Notes under the pieces: model-generated | The model's input: only the letters and a program-made list of their open reading frames with translations | Database searches by the model: none | Told to the model about the DNA's origin: nothing | Source: a bacterium UBP14_UBA6098 | GTDB lineage: Bacteria; UBP14; UBA6098 | Assembly: GCA_002428525.1 (NCBI GenBank) | Contig: DIWU01000010.1 | Location: forward strand, 1-26,297 | Reading direction: 5' to 3' | Length of the DNA stretch: 26,297 bases | Translations under genes and position numbers: made by a program | Shown here: in pieces, positions 1 to 9,243 of the stretch | Numbering within the stretch: the stretch's first letter is position 1 | Layout of the letters: every line of letters begins with the position of its first letter

Positions 1-38
1 ACTATCAACTTAAACTCTTTAATTCATTGGGACAGTAG

Positions 39-1436
39 TTATTTCAAATACACTATTCGTTTCGCCGCAGTCTGGCCCGTACGGGCGAGGTCTCCTCGCC
101 CGTACGCCGGTCGCTGAGCGGAGCGTTGTCCTGAGCCTGTCGAAGGGTCGAAGCGCGCCCGGACGAGATACACGCCCGAGGGGAGGGAATTATCCGGCGA
201 CCAAATAAATTCGCCATTTCGTAGGGACGTGGTCTCAGACCCGCCCTTTTGTGCTACAATCGACGAACGGGAGGGTTTCAAACCCGCTCCTACGGTTCCG
301 TATTCGGGCATTTCCGCGACCCGCCGGCCGTTCAGGTCGAAAATCTCGATTTGTAGGGGCGTATTGCAGTCGATGGTAATCGTCACAGCCGAGTTGAACG
401 GATTTGGGTGGGCGGAGAGGGTGATCTCCTTTGGTAAAGGCTGTTCCTCGATCGAGTTGTAAAAAAAGCTGTAAATGTCGAAAAACCAAAGCCCGCCGAG
501 GGCATCGGCGACGACCGCTAAATCTCGGTGGCGGCAGACATCGACGAAAATCCTGCCATCGGGGATATAGAACCCCGAATCGGCGACAGTATGGTCTTCA
601 TCTAACCGAAAAACCCATAGCCCCATCGCACCGGCGGCGACGAGAACGACATTGTCCGTCCAGATCGACTTGTAAATCTCGGTATCGCCGATAATCAGTT
701 GACGGAATTCGGTGAAGGCCACGCCGTTGTAGGAGAGCAGGTGAACCGAGCCCTCGAAAACGGTTGCGAGGAGAATCGAATCCGATCCCGCAAAATCTAT
801 CCCCGTGACCGTCCCGGGGAGATCGAGAAAGGTAATCGGCTCAGTCGGCGAGGCGAGATCCCAAGCTGAGACACCGACCGGGTCCTCTGCGACGAACATT
901 GGCGAACCGGCTCGCTTTGCGACATCGACGGCAGTTCCGCCAAGCTCGTAGTTTTCAATTACCGAAGGCGAGGCTGGGCTTGTGATGTCCAATTCATGGA
1001 TGCCTGCGGAGTTTGCCGCGACGAAGAGCCTTTCGCCATTTGGATAGACGGCCCTCGATTGCCCGCCGAGCGAAACCGCTCCGAGGTCGCGAAGGTCGGA
1101 GGGCGATGAGAAATCGACTATATGGACTCCTCGCGTCCAATCGGCAAGGTAGGCGACTGAGTTTTGAAGTGAAATCCATCTGCCGGCGAGGTTTGTGCCG
1201 GAGGGGATTGTCGAGCCTGTCCACGAGAGGCTGTCGAGGACGACCGCCGAGCCGCCGCAAAGGTATTGCACCAGCTTCAGTGTCGGGGATTTTTCGAAGG
1301 CGAGGATGTTGGTCTCATCAGCGGAAACACCACGTAAAGGCGGGGTTTCGAGCCTATGGAGCAGGCCGAGGTTCAAGGAATCTGCCGCAACCGCGCAAAC
1401 GGCAAAAACAAGCAAGAAAAATAATTGTTTTTTCAT
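39..1436 (-). CDS. Secreted LVIVD beta-propeller protein with T9SS-type C-terminal sorting domain
   Basis: The 465-residue protein starts with a signal peptide (Lys-rich N-terminus, hydrophobic core about residues 4-17, AAD cleavage region). Residues about 90-320 contain LVIVD-like repeats (GVHIVDFSSP, GIHELDITSP, VSAWDLASP), which fold as a beta-propeller in known families. Residues 340-465 form a Por/T9SS type A sorting domain: HPNPFN at 343-348, IFDLNGRRV, LPSGVYLVRA and a final IVYLK. Such proteins are exported and anchored or released by the type IX system in FCB-related bacteria. The start is supported by TAGGAG seven bases upstream. Oddity: residues about 380-407 and 429-455 interrupt the sorting domain and are encoded by palindromic repeat DNA; without them the domain reads as a normal one. 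The ligand is unknown. Confidence 0.85.
   Translation of the reverse strand: MKKQLFFLLVFAVCAVAADSLNLGLLHRLETPPLRGVSADETNILAFEKSPTLKLVQYLCGGSAVVLDSLSWTGSTIPSGTNLAGRWISLQNSVAYLADWTRGVHIVDFSSPSDLRDLGAVSLGGQSRAVYPNGERLFVAANSAGIHELDITSPASPSVIENYELGGTAVDVAKRAGSPMFVAEDPVGVSAWDLASPTEPITFLDLPGTVTGIDFAGSDSILLATVFEGSVHLLSYNGVAFTEFRQLIIGDTEIYKSIWTDNVVLVAAGAMGLWVFRLDEDHTVADSGFYIPDGRIFVDVCRHRDLAVVADALGGLWFFDIYSFFYNSIEEQPLPKEITLSAHPNPFNSAVTITIDCNTPLQIEIFDLNGRRVAEMPEYGTVGAGLKPSRSSIVAQKGGSETTSLRNGEFIWSPDNSLPSGVYLVRARFDPSTGSGQRSAQRPAYGRGDLARTGQTAAKRIVYLK
72..152. repeat. Palindromic repeat inserted in frame in the sorting domain (second insert)
   Basis: Positions 78-90 and 94-106 are a perfect 13-bp inverted repeat (CGTACGGGCGAGG) around a 3-bp loop. 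The following 45 bases carry GTCGCTGAGCGGAGC and CTGAGCCTGTCGAAGG words of a type I recall as widespread interspersed repeats. Read on the minus strand this gives residues about 429-455 (starting FDPSTGSGQ). These sit between the usual YLVRAR strand and the terminal KRIVYLK strand and do not look like part of the family. Confidence 0.7.
220..294. repeat. Palindromic repeat inserted in frame in the sorting domain (first insert)
   Basis: The ends CGTAGG (220-225) and CCTACG (289-294) are inverted. The arms 220-246 and 269-294 are an imperfect inverted repeat, sharing CGTAGG at the outside and ACCC(G/T)CCC inside. It encodes residues about 381-406 (starting TVGAGLKPSR) on the minus strand without breaking the frame. 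Confidence 0.7.
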
Positions 1437-1496
1437 CGAAAAACTCCTATTTTGTTATTGTTGTTTATAATATAAACATCGGAGGGAGAAATAAAA
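1437..1496. promoter_or_regulatory. Divergent promoter region with central palindrome
   Basis: This 60-bp gap separates two divergent genes. Positions 1463-1477 (GTTTATAATATAAAC) are symmetric around one base, so a TATAAT-like -10 can be read on the plus strand (1466-1471) and a TATATT/TATAAA-like one on the minus strand. The rightward ribosome site GGAGGGAG lies about nine bases before the ATG at 1497. No clear -35 boxes were seen, and the start sites are inferred. Confidence 0.4.
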
Positions 1497-1982
1497 ATGA
1501 AAAAGAAACTTTTATCACGGGCTTTGGGCTCGGCGTTCAAGATTTTATGCTTTGTTTTCGCCCTTTTGGGGATTGTAATGACGGTTCTAATCTTTGCATT
1601 CCCGAGCGCGATGGAGATTGGAATACAAGGACTTTCGATCAATGCCGGGGAGGTTTCTCTCGATGACAGGATTATCCTCGCCTGCTTTGTTGTTGTGACA
1701 ATATTTTTAGCAGTGATTTCTGCGAATTATATTTCTTCAGCCTTTAAAGCGGCCTCCGATGAAAAAACCCATATCGAGAAAATCAAGCTTGTCGAGAATG
1801 GCGGTTATATTGTCTTAGCTTGGGCGGTTTTTTCCATCGGGGAAAAGGCCTCGCTCCCATTTTTCAATATTCTCGTGGAATCGGACAGGATAGTTATTCC
1901 ATATTATGGCGAATCTATAATACTTCTCATGACGGGTTTTTTTATAGTAATAACCGCTATGATGTTTCAGGACAGGGACTGA
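1497..1982 (+). CDS. Small four-helix membrane protein, unknown function
   Basis: A 161-residue protein with a basic N-terminus (MKKKLLSRALG) and four hydrophobic stretches at about residues 14-35, 58-80, 104-118 and 139-157. It is an inner-membrane protein with short loops and a charged central loop (about 84-100). Length and topology resemble DUF2975-type membrane proteins, but I do not recognise a signature, so this is only a suggestion. A strong GGAGGGAG site supports the start. It converges with etfB (13-bp gap) and is divergent from the propeller gene, so it is probably monocistronic. Confidence 0.7.
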   Translation: MKKKLLSRALGSAFKILCFVFALLGIVMTVLIFAFPSAMEIGIQGLSINAGEVSLDDRIILACFVVVTIFLAVISANYISSAFKAASDEKTHIEKIKLVENGGYIVLAWAVFSIGEKASLPFFNILVESDRIVIPYYGESIILLMTGFFIVITAMMFQDRD

Positions 1983-1995
1983 AAAGCTTAGAAGC

Positions 1996-2784
1996 TTAAA
2001 TAATGCGGCTCTCGCGAAGGGTATTCGCAAGCCTTCGAGCGGCCTCGGCGGGTTCGCACTCCCATAAAACCCCACCCTCGCGTTTTTGCGGAGCAAAGAT
2101 TTTTATAACCTCGGTCGGCGAGGCATCAAGCCCAACGTTACTGGAATCGAGCCCGATCTCCTCGGCGGACCAGATCGGGATTTCGGCCTTCTTCGATTTC
2201 ATCATGCCCCTGAGCGAGGGAAGTCGAGGGTCTTTTGTGAGCTTGATAACGCTAACAACCGCGGGCGTGGCGATTTCGAGGCGTTCGATTCCGGTCTCGG
2301 TAATTCTTTCGGCGATGAACCCGCTCTCATGGTTAAGTTCCAGCGAACGGATGAAGATAGCCTGCGGCCATCCGAGAAACTCGGCGATTCCCGGCCCGAC
2401 CTGCGCGGTGTCGCCGTCGATCGCCTGTTGGCCGGTGAAAACTATATCGACTCGACCTATTTTCGCTATCGCCGCGCTAAGTGCGTTCGAGGTCGCCCAT
2501 GTGTCGCTTCCTGCAAATGCCTTGTCGGAGAGCAAGATAGCGCTGTCTGCGCCAATAGCGATTGCCTCGCGAAGGCTTTTCTCGGCCTGCGGCGGCCCCA
2601 TGGTGAGCGCGATAATCTCGATCGAGGGATCGGAGTCCTTCTTTTGAAGGGCAAGCTCGAGCGCGAAGGCGTCGAAGGGGTTGATAATCGACGGCACGCC
2701 CGAACGTATCAGCGTGTTGCGTTCGGGGTCCATGCGAACCTCGGCGGTGTCGGGAACCTCTTTTATACAAACGATGAATCTCAT
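1996..2784 (-). CDS. etfB: Electron transfer flavoprotein beta subunit (EtfB/FixA family)
   Basis: The 262 residues match the EtfB family throughout: IVCIKEVPDT at the N-terminus, NPFDAFALE, the nucleotide-binding TGQQAIDGDTAQVGP segment and the signature VIKLTKDPRLPSLRGMMKSK. EtfB pairs with EtfA to form a soluble FAD heterodimer that moves electrons between dehydrogenases and the quinone pool or, in anaerobes, in bifurcating complexes. The gene is last in an efp-cdd-etfB run, 18 bp after cdd, with GAAAGG before the ATG. No etfA lies beside it: the next gene downstream is convergent. EtfA must be elsewhere or the subunit works with another partner. Family assignment is firm; the partner is unknown. 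Confidence 0.92.
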   Translation of the reverse strand: MRFIVCIKEVPDTAEVRMDPERNTLIRSGVPSIINPFDAFALELALQKKDSDPSIEIIALTMGPPQAEKSLREAIAIGADSAILLSDKAFAGSDTWATSNALSAAIAKIGRVDIVFTGQQAIDGDTAQVGPGIAEFLGWPQAIFIRSLELNHESGFIAERITETGIERLEIATPAVVSVIKLTKDPRLPSLRGMMKSKKAEIPIWSAEEIGLDSSNVGLDASPTEVIKIFAPQKREGGVLWECEPAEAARRLANTLRESRII

Positions 2785-2802
2785 TTCAACCTTTCGCGTA
2801 GC

Positions 2803-3204
2803 CTACTCGAGGCCGAGTTTGAAGGCCTCCGGCAGGAGTTCGCCGATTGTGTATTCCTCGATGATCTCCCCCTCGAATGCAATAAATACCGGCGTCTCGG
2901 GAGAGGCGAACTCGGCTATGACCTGACGGCACGCGCCGCAGGGCGTTAACGGGCCGATATTCGAGGCGATCAAAACCGCGGCGATCGATTTCGCGCCGGC
3001 GGCGACTGCTGACGCTACGGCGTTTCGCTCCGCGCAAACAGTCAGTCCGAGGCTCACGTTTTCGACATTGACACCGGTGAAGATTCGGCCGGAGTCGTCG
3101 AGAACCGCCGCAGAGACCTTTATCCCCGAGTAGGGCGAGTAGGCATTGGGCAACACGCGCGATGCGGCTTCGAGAAGGCGCTTTTTCAACCCGTCTTCGA
3201 GCAT
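2803..3204 (-). CDS. cdd: Cytidine deaminase
   Basis: A 133-residue zinc-dependent cytidine deaminase of the homotetrameric short class. The catalytic CAE motif is at residues 57-59 (C57 zinc ligand, E59 proton shuttle) and the PCGACRQ motif at 88-94 supplies the two other zinc cysteines. NVENVSLGLT (46-55) is the conserved substrate-binding stretch. It converts cytidine and deoxycytidine to uridine and deoxyuridine in pyrimidine salvage. It starts 3 bp after the efp stop and ends 18 bp before etfB, so the three are probably one transcript. Length is normal and the motifs are intact. Confidence 0.95.
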   Translation of the reverse strand: MLEDGLKKRLLEAASRVLPNAYSPYSGIKVSAAVLDDSGRIFTGVNVENVSLGLTVCAERNAVASAVAAGAKSIAAVLIASNIGPLTPCGACRQVIAEFASPETPVFIAFEGEIIEEYTIGELLPEAFKLGLE

Positions 3205-3207
3205 GGA

Positions 3208-3768
3208 TCAGGCGCGGCCGAGGTAGTCCATCGAGCGTGTATCGACCTTGATCCTGTCGCCGATATCGACAAACAAAGGCACTTTGACAACAAGGCCGTT
3301 CTCGGTGGTCGCGTTCTTCGTGACATTGGAAACCGTGTCGCCGCGGACCGCCGGCTCTGTTTCGGTTATCTCGAGCACCACCGAGGCCGGCAGATCGACA
3401 TTGAGCGGGTCGTTGCCGAGGAGCAGGATCGGGTATATCTCGCTCTCTTTGAGGAAGAACTTCGTCTCGCCGATAGCCGCCGTCGGGAAGGAGATCTGCT
3501 CGTAGGTTTGGGTGTCCATGAAAATAAAGCCCTCGCCGTCGGCGTAAAGGTATTGCATATTTCTGCTGGCGAATTCGCCTTCTTCGAGTGTGTCCTGCTC
3601 GGTGAAGACATTCTCTAAAACCGCGCCGGTCCTCATATTTTTGAGGCGCGTCTTGTATTTGCTTCGACCCCTTCCGCGAAGCGACATCTGCACCTCGACG
3701 ATCTCGAACGGCTCGTCGCGATACATGAGTTTCAGGCCTTTTCTGAAATCCGATGGTTTGTAGGGCAT
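3208..3768 (-). CDS. efp: Elongation factor P with Arg at the modification site
   Basis: A 186-residue EF-P with all three domains: KOW-like N-domain (1-62), OB domains II and III, the TEPAVRGDT motif in the middle and the usual end VDTRSMDYLGRA. EF-P enters the ribosomal E site and relieves stalling at polyproline. The domain I loop reads LRGRGRSK. Alignment on DFRKGLK places Arg33 where E. coli has Lys34, so this is not a Lys-type (EpmA/EpmB) EF-P. Arg at this place is known in EarP-rhamnosylated EF-P, but the surrounding loop differs from that group and no earP lies in the window. The start is supported by AGGAG six bases upstream. First gene of the efp-cdd-etfB operon. Confidence 0.93.
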   Translation of the reverse strand: MPYKPSDFRKGLKLMYRDEPFEIVEVQMSLRGRGRSKYKTRLKNMRTGAVLENVFTEQDTLEEGEFASRNMQYLYADGEGFIFMDTQTYEQISFPTAAIGETKFFLKESEIYPILLLGNDPLNVDLPASVVLEITETEPAVRGDTVSNVTKNATTENGLVVKVPLFVDIGDRIKVDTRSMDYLGRA

Positions 3769-3803
3769 CCTCGACTCCTGTTTGTTTCGTTTTACTGTCG
3801 AAT

Positions 3804-3832
3804 ATTTTAGCTTTTACAGCGCTAAAAAGCAA
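3804..3832 (-). promoter_or_regulatory. Predicted promoter of efp-cdd-etfB
   Basis: On the minus strand, TTGCTT (3832-3827) and TAAAAT (3809-3804) are separated by 17 bp, a sigma-70-like arrangement about 36 bp before the efp ATG. Inferred from consensus only. Confidence 0.5.
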
Positions 3833-4070
3833 GATTAATTTTAATTTGCGGATAAGTGTTCGAGTAGAATTTTCAGGAATGTCGCTTTTTATATTGAAGT
3901 TTGCTTACAATTAGTTGTGTTATAGCAATGAAAACAAAGAATTCGGAGAAAGAAGAGCAGTTTGCACTGAGGCTTTAGAGTTTTTCGCGACAAACGAATA
4001 ATTATTTCATCCTAAAACATATCTCGGATCAATTATGAGGCAGAGGCCATTCTCCCAATCTATACAACCG
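3833..4070. other. AT-rich spacer between fusA and efp
   Basis: Between the fusA stop and the efp promoter I see no ORF with coding character, no clear terminator and no RNA gene. The sequence is AT-rich compared with its flanks. A TCGCGACA word near 3978 recurs in other spacers of this window but is not in an inverted repeat here. Confidence 0.5.
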
Positions 4071-6146
<2,076 letters not shown>

Positions 6147-6171
6147 AATTATCTCCTAAGAAATTTCAAAC

Positions 6172-6200
6172 ATAATAATCCTAAGCGTTGCGTTTTGCAA
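6172..6200 (-). promoter_or_regulatory. Predicted fusA promoter
   Basis: Minus strand TTGCAA (6200-6195), 17 bp, then TATTAT (6177-6172), about 26 bp before the fusA ATG at 6146. Good spacing; consensus inference only. Confidence 0.5.
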
Positions 6201-6240
6201 GCGCGGAATTGCTTAGCAAATTTCTTTTGCCTTTGTTTTT

Positions 6241-6408
6241 TCAGCCGAATCTGGCGCGATAGGCACGGTAGAGTTTATATAGTAAGCCGAGAACAGCGAT
6301 GAGAATTAGAAGGGTAGTTTTTTCCGTCCATTCTCGCGGCCAATTGAAGGAGACCGCGAGGATATTGAAAACAACGAGCCCTAAGAGTATGAATGTCCAC
6401 AAGACCAT
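6241..6408 (-). CDS. 55-residue two-helix membrane microprotein
   Basis: A short ORF of 55 codons plus TGA. Two hydrophobic segments (about residues 3-19, FILLGLVVFNILAVSF, and 32-43, TLLILIAVLGLL) flank a charged turn PREWTEK. The C-terminal tail is basic (YKLYRAYRARFG), as expected for a small inner-membrane protein with cytoplasmic positive end. It lies upstream of fusA on the same strand. No good ribosome-binding site precedes the ATG, so expression is uncertain; the strong topology pattern argues for a real gene. Function unknown. Confidence 0.5.
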   Translation of the reverse strand: MVLWTFILLGLVVFNILAVSFNWPREWTEKTTLLILIAVLGLLYKLYRAYRARFG

Positions 6409-6512
6409 AATTTTAATATTGGTTTATTTTTTTGTATTAAAAAATCTAATCATGTTATTGTGATATTCAAGAGATATATATAATATTTTTATCACAATTT
6501 AAAAATTCCTTT

Positions 6513-6540
6513 TTGACAAAGCGTCATGTTCGAGTATATT
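6513..6540 (+). promoter_or_regulatory. Predicted promoter of the exported 272-residue protein
   Basis: TTGACA (6513-6518), 16 bp, then TATATT (6535-6540), about 36 bp before the ATG at 6576. The -35 is a perfect consensus; an AAAGGG ribosome site follows. Confidence 0.6.
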
Positions 6541-6575
6541 TTATCTGTTGAACAAAATTTGCGAAAGGGCGTGTC

Positions 6576-7394
6576 ATGTTAGATAATCTTGTGGCTATGT
6601 TTGCCTTTTTTCTTATCGCACCAATAATCCTCGCCGGTGCTTTGGAGAAGGGCGAGACCGATTATTGGGAAAACGGCACATTTCATCAGAAATCGGTGGA
6701 GGTTTTGTCGGACAACTCGATCCGTGCCGAGGTTGACGGCCAATGGCAGGTCTTCAAGCCTGTCGAACTGCCCGAGCCTTTCCTCCGCTGGAATTTCGGC
6801 GCGCGAACCGATATGATCGAGGGAATCAAGGCCGGTGTGATGCCCTCCTCGATGGCCGGGCCGCACAACGCCTCGGTCGCGACATGGGGCGCGCTTCGCA
6901 AGGACTCGCAGATGAGGATTAATAACGCGGTCAAGGGCACCGGTTTTCTGCCCAAACCGGAAAAACTCAAGGAGACAATCGAGCGGCTAAAATCGACAAT
7001 CGACTCCCCGATGCCCGAAAAGCTCGATGTCCTTCTCGAGCTTTATGAGGCCGGCGCCGATGTCTTCGATATTACAAAGCAGGTTTCACTTGAGCTTTAC
7101 GCCACTCCCGAGTTCGAAACCGGAACATTTATTAACCAGATGAAGAACCCCGGTTGTTCGTTGGTGTATATGGATATCCCGTCATACGAGCTGAAATGCG
7201 TCGTGCAACTGCTTCACCCGTCCGACCCCGAACTTACCGATTACCAAAAGGATGTCATCGAGTATATCAACCTGATTCATAGCTATTTTCACGGCGAATT
7301 CAAGACAGTTTTCATCGCGAGTATTTATCATGTTATCGAGGTTTACGACAACTCGCCGGCGAGCCGCGGAATTCGGCTTATCCCCTCGCCCTGA
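6576..7394 (+). CDS. Exported protein of unknown function
   Basis: A 272-residue protein with a likely signal peptide (hydrophobic residues 5-20, cleavage near LAGA-LEKG). The mature N-terminal part (about 26-65) has a short beta-rich section, TDYWENGTFHQKSVEVLSDN, rather like an SH3-type or response-to-stimulus fold. The rest is mixed alpha/beta with a charged helix (KLKETIERLKST) about 129-141. I recognise no family. The gene has its own promoter and a strong terminator directly after it, so it is monocistronic. AAAGGG lies before the ATG. Coding quality looks typical of the neighbouring chromosome genes. Confidence 0.75.
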   Translation: MLDNLVAMFAFFLIAPIILAGALEKGETDYWENGTFHQKSVEVLSDNSIRAEVDGQWQVFKPVELPEPFLRWNFGARTDMIEGIKAGVMPSSMAGPHNASVATWGALRKDSQMRINNAVKGTGFLPKPEKLKETIERLKSTIDSPMPEKLDVLLELYEAGADVFDITKQVSLELYATPEFETGTFINQMKNPGCSLVYMDIPSYELKCVVQLLHPSDPELTDYQKDVIEYINLIHSYFHGEFKTVFIASIYHVIEVYDNSPASRGIRLIPSP

Positions 7395-7420
7395 TGGCAA
7401 AGTCAGAGGATCGAATAAAA

Positions 7421-7446
7421 AAAGCGCGGAAACTCCGCGCCTTTTT
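7421..7446. terminator. Bidirectional rho-independent terminator
   Basis: The perfect stem GCGCGGA (7424-7430) / TCCGCGC (7434-7440) has a three-base loop. It has a T-run on the right (7442-7446) and an A-run on the left (7417-7423), so it can end both the rightward gene and the leftward tRNA transcript. Confidence 0.85.
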
Positions 7447-7449
7447 ATT

Positions 7450-7524
7450 TGGTAGCCCCAACGGGAATCGAACCCGTGTCGCAGGCTTGAAAAGCCTGTG
7501 TCCTAACCCCTAGACGATGGGGCC
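7450..7524 (-). tRNA. tRNA-Glu (anticodon TTC)
   Basis: Full cloverleaf on the minus strand. Acceptor GGCCCCA pairs with TGGGGCT (one G-T pair), anticodon stem CAGGC/GCCTG with loop TTTTCAA giving anticodon TTC, and T-loop TTCGATT. The CCA end is encoded (7452-7450). It lies 7 bp after tRNA-His and is followed by a terminator, so the two are co-transcribed. Confidence 0.96.
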
Positions 7525-7531
7525 GAAAACG

Positions 7532-7606
7532 GGTGGGCAAGGGGATTCGAACCCCCGACATCTGGAACCACAATCCAGTGCTCTAACCAACTGAGCTACG
7601 CCCACC
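7532..7606 (-). tRNA. tRNA-His (anticodon GTG)
   Basis: Minus strand cloverleaf: acceptor GTGGGCG/TGCCCAC, anticodon stem CTGGA/TCCAG with loop TTGTGGT (anticodon GTG), and T-loop TTCGAAT. The His-specific features are present: an encoded G at -1 (7606) and discriminator C (7532). CCA is not encoded, unlike the neighbouring tRNA-Glu. Confidence 0.96.
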
Positions 7607-7609
7607 ATA

Positions 7610-7688
7610 AACGGGGATTCTCGCGATGCAAATCGAGTGTGGGATCGCGACAAACAACCGGCGAAAACCCCCGTTAAATCCTATTATA
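7610..7688 (-). promoter_or_regulatory. tRNA promoter -10 and nested hairpin leader
   Basis: A perfect TATAAT on the minus strand (7688-7683) precedes the tRNA pair; the -35 is poor. The transcribed leader can fold as a nested structure: an outer stem of AACGGGG (7610-7616) with CCCCGTT (7669-7675), and an inner stem of TCGCGAT (7621-7627) with ATCGCGA (7644-7650). The structure ends four bases before the G-1 of tRNA-His. Confidence 0.45.
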
Positions 7689-8100
7689 GAACAAGCCGCG
7701 CGCAATTAGCGTGCAGGCACGGCTAAAAATAATCTTTGAGAATTAAAATTCAACAATAAAATTATTTTTTTTATTCGCGCTTCTGCCAAATCCCTTAAAT
7801 CAACATAAAATACTGGTTTTGAAAAACGCCAACCTCTCAGTCTCGAGTTTTGTTAACTCTTTTAAATCGCAATCGGCCCAGAAACTCTTAGAATTTCGCG
7901 AAATGCATATGCATCGCTCGTTTTGAGCATTACAGTAAAAAATAAAATCCTTGATTTGTCGCTTATAATGCTTATATTGCTTTTCCGATAAACAGGAGAA
8001 AAACCTGATAATAAAGGTTTTGCCCGCGATTGAACCATAAATCAGCCCGTTTTTAACAGGTTTCTATGGTTTTCTCGAGCGACCGAAAAATGGAGTTAAC
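7689..8100. other. AT-rich spacer with candidate promoter and palindrome upstream of the SDR gene
   Basis: There is no coding ORF. ATGCATATGCAT at 7903-7914 is a perfect 12-bp palindrome sharing the GCATATGC core with the operator-like site at 13193-13208. A sigma-70-like promoter is possible at TTGATT (7951-7956), 16 bp, TATATT (7973-7978), about 120 bp before the SDR start. The rest is AT-rich without recognisable structure. Confidence 0.4.
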
Positions 8101-9153
8101 ATGGCAAGATGGCTTGTGACCGGCGGTTCCGGATTTCTTGGAATCAATTTGATCAGATATTTGCTGAATAAAGGCGAGGAGGTTGTCTCGCTGGACCTTT
8201 TGCCTTTCAACTACGACGACTGCTCCGACAAGATCGTCCATGTGCAGGGCGATATCCGCGACAAGGACACAGTCGATCGATGCATGGATGGTATCGATAT
8301 TGTAATGCACGGCGCGGCGGCTCTCCCCCTTTACCCGAAAGAGGATATTTACACAACGAATATCGGCGGCACGGTAAAGGTTTTTCAGTCCGCACTCGAG
8401 CACGGAATCAAGCGCGCTATTTATATTTCTTCTACTGCGGTTTACGGAATACCCGATCATCATCCTATTTTCGAGGAGGATAAACTCGTCGGCGTGGGGC
8501 CCTACGGTGAAGCGAAAATCCAAGCTGAAGCCCATGTGAGGGAATTTCGCGAGCGCGGAATGACGATTAGCACTATTCGCCCGAAATCCTTCATCGGTCC
8601 GGAGCGGCTTGGAGTGTTCGGGATCTTCTATGAATGGGCTAGCGAGGGGCGCAGTTTCCCCATGATCGGCCGCGGCAACAATCTTTATCAGCTTCTCGAT
8701 GTCGAGGATTTATGCGAGGCGATCTGGCTCGCCGCAAAACTTGAAGACGAAAAGATCGTTAATACAGAGTTCAATATCGGCGCGAAGGAGTTCTCGACGA
8801 TGCGTGAGGATTATCAGGTTGTCCTCGACGCCGCCGGCCACGGCAAGAAAATCAAAGGCTCGCCGAGGAATTTAGTTGTTTTCGCTCTCGAAGTCCTCGA
8901 TAAGCTCAAGCTTTCACCGCTTTACCCATGGGTTTACAAGACTGCCACAAAGGATTCCTTCGTCTCGGTTGAAAAGGCCGAGAGGGTTTTAGGGTTCGCG
9001 CCGAGATTCTCGAACAAGGATGCGCTACTCCGCAACTACGAATGGTTTTTGGCCAATGTCGAAAAATTCCACAGTGGCGACACCCAAGACGGCGTCACTC
9101 ACCGTGTGCCTTGGAAACAGGGAATCCTCGGGCTTGTGAAGAGGTTTTTTTAA
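8101..9153 (+). CDS. NAD-dependent epimerase/dehydratase (extended SDR)
   Basis: A 350-residue extended short-chain dehydrogenase/reductase. The N-terminal Rossmann motif is TGGSGFLG (7-14), with an acidic D32 after strand 2 that favours NAD(H). The active site is S111 in YISSTAVYG plus Y135-x3-K139 (PYGEAK). RPKSFIGPERLG (about 180-191) is the usual substrate-side segment. Relatives act as nucleotide-sugar epimerases or dehydratases or as 3-beta-HSD-like enzymes; the substrate cannot be told. GGAG lies five bases before the ATG. It stands alone, convergent with the DUF134 operon 90 bp away, so there is no pathway context. Confidence 0.88.
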   Translation: MARWLVTGGSGFLGINLIRYLLNKGEEVVSLDLLPFNYDDCSDKIVHVQGDIRDKDTVDRCMDGIDIVMHGAAALPLYPKEDIYTTNIGGTVKVFQSALEHGIKRAIYISSTAVYGIPDHHPIFEEDKLVGVGPYGEAKIQAEAHVREFRERGMTISTIRPKSFIGPERLGVFGIFYEWASEGRSFPMIGRGNNLYQLLDVEDLCEAIWLAAKLEDEKIVNTEFNIGAKEFSTMREDYQVVLDAAGHGKKIKGSPRNLVVFALEVLDKLKLSPLYPWVYKTATKDSFVSVEKAERVLGFAPRFSNKDALLRNYEWFLANVEKFHSGDTQDGVTHRVPWKQGILGLVKRFF

Positions 9154-9243
9154 AGCGCACTCGGCCACTGGCGCGCATTTTTATACGAATAGCCTGCGGT
9201 CAGTTTTTTACATTTGGCCTTCGCGCTATCACTCTTCAATAGC

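Noticed and set aside
2086..2949. 287-codon plus-strand frame over etfB and cdd
   Set aside because: Both minus-strand genes have full family motifs; this frame has none.
9154..9243. Terminator between the SDR gene and DUF134
   Set aside because: GCGC words pair only over four bases and the loop is long; not convincing.
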